Position numbers and translations under genes: made by a program. This document shows, piece by piece, positions 50,767-55,221 of a DNA stretch of 55,221 nt (its first letter is position 1; the number at the start of each line of letters is the position of its first letter). Origin of the DNA: Microbacteriaceae bacterium (GTDB lineage: Bacteria; Actinomycetota; Actinomycetes; Actinomycetales; Microbacteriaceae); contig JAODAT010000143.1 in the NCBI GenBank assembly GCA_025463565.1, forward strand, positions 1 through 55,221, read 5' to 3'. The notes under the pieces are model-generated. The model was not told the origin of the DNA, made no database searches, and was given only the letters and a program-made list of their open reading frames with translations.

Positions 50767-51587
50767 CCCTCGACGAGTTGCCACTCCCCACTCGGTGACC
50801 GATGCCACCCTCCCGCCGCCGACGTTCCGCCGTCAATAGGGATGACCGTGCCGGTGAGGTAGGAGGAGAGGTCGCTGGCAAGGAAAGCAGCCAGCATGCC
50901 GCATTCGTCCGGCGCCCCTTCACGACCGAGCGGAACCAGCGAAGCCATGGCCGCGGACTCGCCGGATATCAGCGCGCGCGCCTCGCCCCCGCGTTGTCCC
51001 CGCGCCCCGGGAGTCGCCGTGTGATCCGGGGCAATCCCATTCACGCGGATACCATGCTCCGCAAACTCGACAGCCATGCTTCGAGTGAGACTGTCCATCG
51101 CCGCCTTGCACGCCGCGTAGACCGCAAAACCTGGCGCGGCTCGGCCCGCTTCGATACTGCTGACATTGATGATCGACCCTCCTCGACCGGAGGCAACCAT
51201 GAGCGGCGCCGCTGCGCTCGTCGCGGCAAGCACGCTCATCAGGTTCAGGTTGATGTGATTACGCATACTCGACAGGCTCTGGTGCAGCAACGGACGCCGT
51301 CGAACCCCGCCGACATTGTTGACCAGGATGTCAAGCTGCCCGAGCCGTCGCGCACCGCTGGCGATGGCCTCCCCGAGGCCATCGCCATCCCTCGCATCGA
51401 CGACGACCGACTCCGTGGTCGCGCCCAACTCCGCTACAGCGCGCTCGCCGCCGTCCCGATCGATGTCGAGAATCAACACTCGGGCACCCGCAAGGGCGAG
51501 AGAGCGCGAGATGCCCAGACCGATGCCGGCCGCGCCGCCGGTGACAACGGCAACTCGACCGGCCAGGTCCACCCGAGGCGACGTCAT
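50739..51587 (-). CDS. SDR oxidoreductase, classical
   Basis: 282 aa. TGGAAGIG cofactor loop at 16-23, NNVGG near 88, catalytic Ser in NVSSIEA near 143 and YAACK near 157. LDIDRD after strand 2 suggests NAD(H). A C-terminal extension of about 25 residues (AAGGWHRSPSGEWQLVEGYR) follows the usual IPIDGG strand. Its start overlaps the end of the crotonase gene by 4 bp, making a hydratase-dehydrogenase pair as in beta-oxidation. Confidence 0.9.
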   Translation of the reverse strand: MTSPRVDLAGRVAVVTGGAAGIGLGISRSLALAGARVLILDIDRDGGERAVAELGATTESVVVDARDGDGLGEAIASGARRLGQLDILVNNVGGVRRRPLLHQSLSSMRNHINLNLMSVLAATSAAAPLMVASGRGGSIINVSSIEAGRAAPGFAVYAACKAAMDSLTRSMAVEFAEHGIRVNGIAPDHTATPGARGQRGGEARALISGESAAMASLVPLGREGAPDECGMLAAFLASDLSSYLTGTVIPIDGGTSAAGGWHRSPSGEWQLVEGYRFSEPAG

Positions 51588-52384
51588 CGCCCGAGCCAGC
51601 GTGGCGGGCGCTTCTCGACGAACGCGCGAGGACCTTCCACGGCGTCCGCAGAGCCCATAACCTCATTCATCTCTTCAAGCGTCCTCGCCCATCCGCGCGT
51701 TTCATCAGGGGAGTTGCCGTCGTGTCCGCGGTCAAGCACGAGCCTTTTGTGGGCTCGCACTGCCATCGGTGCGTTCGCGGCGATTCGTTCGGCAAGCGCC
51801 AGGGCAGCGTCGAGAAGATTCTCAATCGGAACGACACGGTTAACGAGGCTGACCTCGAAAGCACGCTGGGCCGTTATTGGCTCGCCGGTGAGCAGCATCT
51901 CCATTGCGACGATGGGTGGAATGCGCCGTCCCAGTCGCATCGCGCCTCCACCGCCCGCGATGAAGCCGCGCTTTGCCTCAGGAAGCGCGAAGGTCGCGTG
52001 ATCCGCGGCGATGACCAGGTCGCTGGCCAGCACGATCTCCATCCCCCCGCCGTAGGCAAGTCCGTTTACGGCGGCAATAGTGGGAAGTCCGCCACGGTAT
52101 CCGACGTACCGCGCAAAGGAATCAGGTTTTGCCAGCGATTCCTGGACCGGTTCGCCACTGGCAATGGCCTTGAGATCTGCGCCCGCCGAAAAAGCTCTAG
52201 TGCCACTTCCCGTAATTATGATGGCGCGAACCGTCGGATCTGAGTCAGCATCAGCGAGCGCCTGGCCGATGAGCTCGCCGACGTGGTAATTCACCGTGTT
52301 TAACTGGGCGGCGCGGTTTATTGTGATCACGCTCGCCGCCCCCCGGCGCTCGACCAGAACATCGTCTGGATAGTTGTCGGTCAT
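51584..52384 (-). CDS. Enoyl-CoA hydratase, CaiD-like
   Basis: 266 aa. RAFSAGADLKAIASGEP near 64-80 and GLAYGGGMEIVLASDLVIA near 110-128 carry the oxyanion hole and the first catalytic Glu. FALPEAKRGFIAGGGGAMRL near 138 carries the second Glu and the glycine run typical of CaiD and other true hydratases. Unlike the other crotonase proteins in this window it keeps both hydratase glutamates, so it is the best candidate for a normal beta-oxidation hydratase. Confidence 0.91.
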   Translation of the reverse strand: MTDNYPDDVLVERRGAASVITINRAAQLNTVNYHVGELIGQALADADSDPTVRAIIITGSGTRAFSAGADLKAIASGEPVQESLAKPDSFARYVGYRGGLPTIAAVNGLAYGGGMEIVLASDLVIAADHATFALPEAKRGFIAGGGGAMRLGRRIPPIVAMEMLLTGEPITAQRAFEVSLVNRVVPIENLLDAALALAERIAANAPMAVRAHKRLVLDRGHDGNSPDETRGWARTLEEMNEVMGSADAVEGPRAFVEKRPPRWLGR

Positions 52385-52405
52385 GGGTTCTCCTCGATAA
52401 CAGGC

Positions 52406-52449
52406 CTGACGTTGTCGTTGGCCGCTCTTATGATGTTATTCTTAGTTAG
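52406..52449 (+). promoter_or_regulatory. Promoter with motif copy i
   Basis: CTGACG (52406-52411), 17 bp, TATGAT (52429-52434), then CTTAGTTAG (52441-52449) at the expected start point. GAAGGGGA (52454-52461) then serves the GTG at 52466, giving a short leader of about 25 nt. The geometry repeats that of the P450, Liv and LLM promoters. Confidence 0.6.
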
Positions 52450-52465
52450 CGTTGAAGGGGACATA

Positions 52466-52939
52466 GTGGTCACGGATCTGCCTTACTCACAGGGCGAGCT
52501 TGCCGATCGGATAGCAATCGAGGCCGTACTTGCGCGTTACGTGCATGCCCTGGATCGCCATGAGATTGATCTGTTGGATGATGTCTTCCTGCCAGAGGCG
52601 AAGTTCGATCTTTCCAGTTCCGGAGGCCCTGTGGCTCGCTGGGACTCGATGAAGAAGTTCTTTCGCGACGAATATGCGCATCGCTATGCGGCGGACTTTC
52701 ACCTGTTCTCCAGCATCGCGATCGAGTTCGACCAACTGCGGTCAACGGCGACGTCGCGATCCAAGGTTTTCAATCCACGACGGCTGCTGGGCCGAGAGCC
52801 CAGCGCACATGAAATCGCGGTAGGGGTGTACACCGACTCTTGGCGAAAAGTCGCGGACGGCTGGCGGATTGAGGCTCGGGTATGGGCGCGTGCCCTGCTG
52901 ATTCCGATTCCCGCGCTCATGGCGGCTGCCGATGCGTGA
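52466..52939 (+). CDS. SnoaL/NTF2-fold protein (second cluster, copy 2)
   Basis: 157 aa from the GTG at 52466 with GAAGGGGA upstream; earlier in-frame codons lie upstream of the promoter start. ELADRIAIEAVLARYVHALDRHEIDLLDDVFLPEAKFDL is a strong SnoaL_4 N-terminus, and GVYTDSWRKVADGWRIEARVW is the final strand pair. It leads a three-gene operon with the HtaA-domain protein and the racemase-like protein, and overlaps the HtaA gene by 8 bp. Function unknown. Confidence 0.85.
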   Translation: MVTDLPYSQGELADRIAIEAVLARYVHALDRHEIDLLDDVFLPEAKFDLSSSGGPVARWDSMKKFFRDEYAHRYAADFHLFSSIAIEFDQLRSTATSRSKVFNPRRLLGREPSAHEIAVGVYTDSWRKVADGWRIEARVWARALLIPIPALMAAADA

Positions 52940-53405
52940 ACTGCGGTGGGCGATCAAGTCGTCGTTTCTCAGCTACGTGGTGCAGTCAGGGCAACATCTC
53001 GTCGAGGGCGATCCGCCTCCGGTGGAGGCCAATAACATCACCGTCTTTCGCTTCCCACTCGACTCGACAACCAGTGACGAAAAAGTTGCTCGGTTCACGG
53101 GCGAGGCCCGAATTTCGGCCCACGGCGGAATGTTGAACATCCGACTCTGCAACCCCTGGTTGGAAATTGGCAATGGGGCTCGCCTCACGGTCGAAAGCTG
53201 GTCGCCGGGCGCTTCGGCCTCAACCAGAACACCGATCGCAGAGATTCAGAAGCCAACCAGCCTGGCCCCGGCGTTCGAATCCGGCTCGGACGAACGACTG
53301 GAAGTCGTCCTCGCCCGCGAAGCCGTCGACATCTTCGACGGCGTCTATCCGACCGGAACAGTGTTGGATCCCCTATTGATCGTGGACGTGGCCACGGCCG
53401 TCTGA
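52932..53405 (+). CDS. HtaA-domain protein without signal peptide
   Basis: 157 aa. The pattern LRWAIKSSFLSYV at the N-terminus, then ITVFRFPLDS, FTGEARISAHGGMLNIRLCNPWLEI and a terminal LDPLLIVDV strand fits the HtaA domain, best known from haem-binding surface proteins of corynebacteria. Those proteins are secreted, have membrane anchors and often carry several copies. Here there is one copy, no signal peptide and no membrane segment, so it is presumably cytoplasmic. The setting between an NTF2 protein and a CoA-racemase-like protein points to a catabolic or binding role unrelated to haem import. Domain assignment is by eye. Confidence 0.72.
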   Translation: MRELRWAIKSSFLSYVVQSGQHLVEGDPPPVEANNITVFRFPLDSTTSDEKVARFTGEARISAHGGMLNIRLCNPWLEIGNGARLTVESWSPGASASTRTPIAEIQKPTSLAPAFESGSDERLEVVLAREAVDIFDGVYPTGTVLDPLLIVDVATAV

Positions 53406-53463
53406 CCGAGCCCATCAGGATGGACAGTGCCGTTCGGATGGTGCGGGAAAAAAGAGGCCGATC

Positions 53464-54591
53464 GTGACTGGACCGCTCGCTGGTGTGCGAATCATCGAGA
53501 TTGCGAGTCTTGCTCCGGCGCCGTTCGGGTGCATGTTGCTCGCAGACCTGGGGGCGCAGGTTCTACGGGTGGAGCGCGCCACCAATCAGGCCAGCTTCAC
53601 AACCCCGCCCGGACCGCTCGACCGAGGTCGTAGAACCGTCGCGCTGGATCTCAAATCCGACTCAGGATTGCGCGCGCTATTTCGACTCGCTGAGAGCGCA
53701 GACGTGTTCGTCGAGGGATTTCGACCCGGGGTTGCGGAGCGACTCGGCTTCGGGCCCGATGCGCTCACCCAGCTCAATTCACGACTGATCTACGGCCGCA
53801 TGACCGGCTGGGGACAGCACGGCCCACTAGCCCATGCTGCCGGGCATGACATTAACTACATCTCTATTGCCGGGGCATTGGACGTCATCGGGCCTTCGGG
53901 CGAGAAACCCAATCCGCCGGTGAACCTTCTCGGCGACTTCGGCGGCGGCGGGGCGTATCTCGCGCTTGGCATTCTTGCCGCCCTGTATGAGCGCGAGCAG
54001 TCGGGACGGGGGCAAGTCATTGACGCCGCGATGGTGGACGGGGCTTCCAGCCTCATGTCCTTCATGCACGGCATGCATGCAGCGGGTCAGTGGAGCAAGG
54101 AACGCGGGTCAAACCTGCTGGATGGCGGAGCCTCGTACTACGACACTTATGAGACGGCGGATGGGAAATTTCTGGCTGTCGGCGCGCTCGAGCCGCAGTT
54201 TTATAAGGCGCTCATCGCGGGTCTCGGGCTTGGGCCGAGAATTCAGCGCGATAGCGCCCATTGGCCAGAGGAAAAACGTGAGTTCGCGCACATCTTCAAG
54301 ACCAGAACACGAGACGGCTGGATGAACGTCTTCGATGGCACGGATGCCTGCGTGTCCCCCGTTCTCTCGCCCTGGGAGGCCCATCTTCATCCTCACAACC
54401 AAGCCCGCAATGCGTTCATTGAGGTCGATGGAATCATTCAGCCGGCGCCCGCGCCGCGCTTCAGTCGAACCGAACCGCCGACGCCGGTCGGGATGGATGC
54501 TGAAGGTCGTGATCCCGCGGCCAGCCTTATTAGCTGGGGGATACCAGAAGCTGAAGCAGAAGAGTTCGTCCGGCGCGGAAATGTGCGCTAG
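53464..54591 (+). CDS. CoA-transferase family III protein, alpha-methylacyl-CoA racemase-like
   Basis: 375 aa, GTG start. GVRIIEIASLAPAPFGCMLLADLGAQVLRVE is the family N-terminus. GHDINYISIAGALD near 122 and NLLGDFGGGGAYLALGI near 155 match the His and Asp active-site regions of alpha-methylacyl-CoA racemase. The family's later ANAMVDG-type segment appears as DAAMVDGASSLMSF. Racemases of this type invert 2-methyl branches so that the acyl-CoA can enter beta-oxidation, as in isoprenoid and sterol side-chain breakdown. It is the last gene before the right island boundary. Confidence 0.91.
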   Translation: MTGPLAGVRIIEIASLAPAPFGCMLLADLGAQVLRVERATNQASFTTPPGPLDRGRRTVALDLKSDSGLRALFRLAESADVFVEGFRPGVAERLGFGPDALTQLNSRLIYGRMTGWGQHGPLAHAAGHDINYISIAGALDVIGPSGEKPNPPVNLLGDFGGGGAYLALGILAALYEREQSGRGQVIDAAMVDGASSLMSFMHGMHAAGQWSKERGSNLLDGGASYYDTYETADGKFLAVGALEPQFYKALIAGLGLGPRIQRDSAHWPEEKREFAHIFKTRTRDGWMNVFDGTDACVSPVLSPWEAHLHPHNQARNAFIEVDGIIQPAPAPRFSRTEPPTPVGMDAEGRDPAASLISWGIPEAEAEEFVRRGNVR

Positions 54592-54617
54592 GAGCACGCG
54601 GATCTGAGAGCCTCTGT

Positions 54618-54664
54618 ACGGCTCATATTCGTGGTGTCGCGGGTTCGAGTCCCGCCCTCGCTAC
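54618..54664 (+). repeat. Right attachment repeat (attR-like), orphan tRNA-Met 3' fragment
   Basis: A copy of tRNA-Met from the anticodon stem to the 3' end without the D arm or 5' acceptor strand, so it cannot be a tRNA gene. It differs from 2287-2333 at one base in the anticodon loop. The following bases complete an encoded CCA (54664-54666), which the intact tRNA gene lacks. This suggests it is the displaced original 3' end of the chromosomal tRNA. Confidence 0.82.
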
Positions 54665-54698
54665 CAACAGGAGAAGCGCTCGGCGCATCCGGGCAGGC

Positions 54699-55040
54699 TC
54701 AGATCGCGGGGTCGTTCATGAACTGCCGCAGCTCTTGCACCGTGTGGCAACCGACTGTTGTCTTGCGTGCCCACTCGAGCGCCTCTTCCCGAGTATCGAC
54801 GTCGACGATGGTCATCCCGCCATTGAGCTCCCGGCTCTGCGGGTAGCTCTGCTGTGTGACAGTGCCGTCAGCGGCAACCTGCACGGCGGCAACGCTCTCA
54901 TCGATGCCACCGCCGAATCGATACACGCCCGCTCGCTTCATCTCCGCTATGACCGCATGGGCATCGCGGTCCGCTGCTGCGAGCTCCGACTCGTCGAGAT
55001 TCATCGCCGAGCTCGGAAAGGAGATCAGGTAGAAGGTCAC
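54699..55040 (-). CDS. YCII/DGPF-domain protein
   Basis: 113 aa, GTG start with GAGGA upstream. Dimeric alpha/beta-barrel-type YCII-related fold: FYLISFPSSAMNLDESELAAADRDAHAVIAEMKRAGVYRFGGGIDES, then a strand region and MTIVDVDTREEALEWARKT. The Actinobacteria have many small DGPF proteins of this kind, often near ECF sigma factors; their biochemistry is poorly known. It lies outside the island repeat and is likely chromosomal flank. Confidence 0.85.
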   Translation of the reverse strand: MTFYLISFPSSAMNLDESELAAADRDAHAVIAEMKRAGVYRFGGGIDESVAAVQVAADGTVTQQSYPQSRELNGGMTIVDVDTREEALEWARKTTVGCHTVQELRQFMNDPAI

Positions 55041-55221
55041 GCTGGCATCCTCTCGTCAGTTCTTCATCCTGTCAGCGAGATCAACAGTCCCGCCATTTTC
55101 GAGCCGGGTTGCGCTGTAAGACGCGATGGGCCAGCTCCCGCTAGAGTAAATCTGCTCCGGCCATTGTCGGTCTTACCCCCAATGTCGAAATGTTTGGAGG
55201 GGTCGCGGGGCCGTTCAGATG
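55041..55221. other. Right-edge non-coding stretch
   Basis: 181 bases up to the window end without a supported gene. An ATG at 55190 opens a short plus-strand frame to the edge, but it has no ribosome site and is too short to judge. No hairpin with a T-run or tRNA was seen. Confidence 0.5.

Larger units (their letters stand above)
2287..54664. mobile_element. Putative 52-kb catabolic genomic island at tRNA-Met
   Basis: The interval is bounded by a 47-bp direct repeat of the tRNA-Met 3' end. It contains only accessory functions: two transporters, two regulators and about fifty catabolic enzymes. The repeat offset is 52,331 bp. GH13 genes and tRNAs lie on the left and a YCII gene on the right. 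No integrase, excisionase, relaxase, phage gene or transposase is recognisable inside, so the element may be a decayed or trans-mobilised island. It could also be two islands fused near 19.2 kb, where gene content and the regulatory motif change. The boundary evidence is direct; mobility is inferred. Confidence 0.7.

Noticed and set aside
55190..55221. Possible gene start at the right edge
   Set aside because: Only about ten codons, no ribosome site and no recognisable protein signature.

Overview
The window is high-GC DNA from an actinobacterium, most likely a member of the Microbacteriaceae. This rests on base composition, GTG starts, 1-8 bp start/stop overlaps, F420-type luciferase-like enzymes and the GH13 gene style; it is an inference, not a phylogenetic result. 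Four parts are visible. (1) Positions 1-2332 are chromosomal flank: the 5' end of a minus-strand GH13 glucosidase, a divergent second GH13 enzyme, tRNA-Thr(GGT) and elongator tRNA-Met(CAT). (2) From 2.4 to 19.2 kb lies a catabolic cluster. It holds an IclR regulator, an FAD monooxygenase, an alpha/beta hydrolase, a beta-lactamase-fold esterase, an acetoacetate-CoA ligase, two tandem hydrolases, an FAH-family hydrolase, a three-gene ABC importer, an ACMSD-like amidohydrolase, an extradiol-type VOC dioxygenase, a TRZ/ATZ-like amidohydrolase and an NTF2-fold protein. The set reads as import, hydroxylation, ring cleavage and hydrolysis of an aromatic or heteroaromatic compound. (3) From 19.2 to 54.6 kb lies a larger CoA-dependent catabolic cluster. 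It has a class I P450 system, a branched-chain-amino-acid-type (Liv) importer, an acyl-CoA ligase, an alpha-methylacyl-CoA racemase-like protein, two two-gene acyl-CoA dehydrogenases, four crotonase-fold proteins, two MaoC-type half-dehydratases, six SDRs, two nitronate-monooxygenase-family flavoproteins, two F420-type LLM proteins, a DapA-like aldolase, an MBL hydrolase, an HtaA-domain protein and one FadR-type GntR regulator. (4) From 54.6 kb to the end is right flank, with a YCII-domain gene.

The main structural result is that parts 2 and 3 lie between a 47-bp imperfect direct repeat. The left copy is the 3' part of the intact tRNA-Met gene (2287-2333). The right copy is an orphan tRNA 3' fragment (54618-54664). 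The offset is 52,331 bp. This is the expected footprint of a tRNA-targeted genomic island, yet no integrase, excisionase or transposase is visible inside it.

The main regulatory result is a 9-bp near-palindrome, about C-T-W-A-S-T-W-A-G (best copy CTTAGTAAG). It occurs in nine intergenic regions of the second cluster, several times just downstream of a recognisable -10 box. I did not see it in the promoters of the first cluster. It is a good candidate operator for one regulator of the whole second cluster; the GntR protein encoded at 28.2-29.0 kb is the obvious suspect.

The likely logic of the second cluster is uptake by the Liv system, oxygenation by P450, activation by the CoA ligase, racemisation at an alpha-methyl centre, then repeated dehydrogenation, hydration and SDR oxidation. 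The NMO-family flavoproteins beside heteromeric dehydrogenases recall the late steroid (HIP-CoA, C/D ring) pathway of mycobacteria and rhodococci. No steroid A/B-ring genes, thiolase or IpdAB-type hydrolase are present, so the substrate may be a different alicyclic or isoprenoid acid. Gene density is extreme: there is no gene-free stretch above 300 bases other than 2009-2480, which holds hairpins, the two tRNAs and the left island edge.
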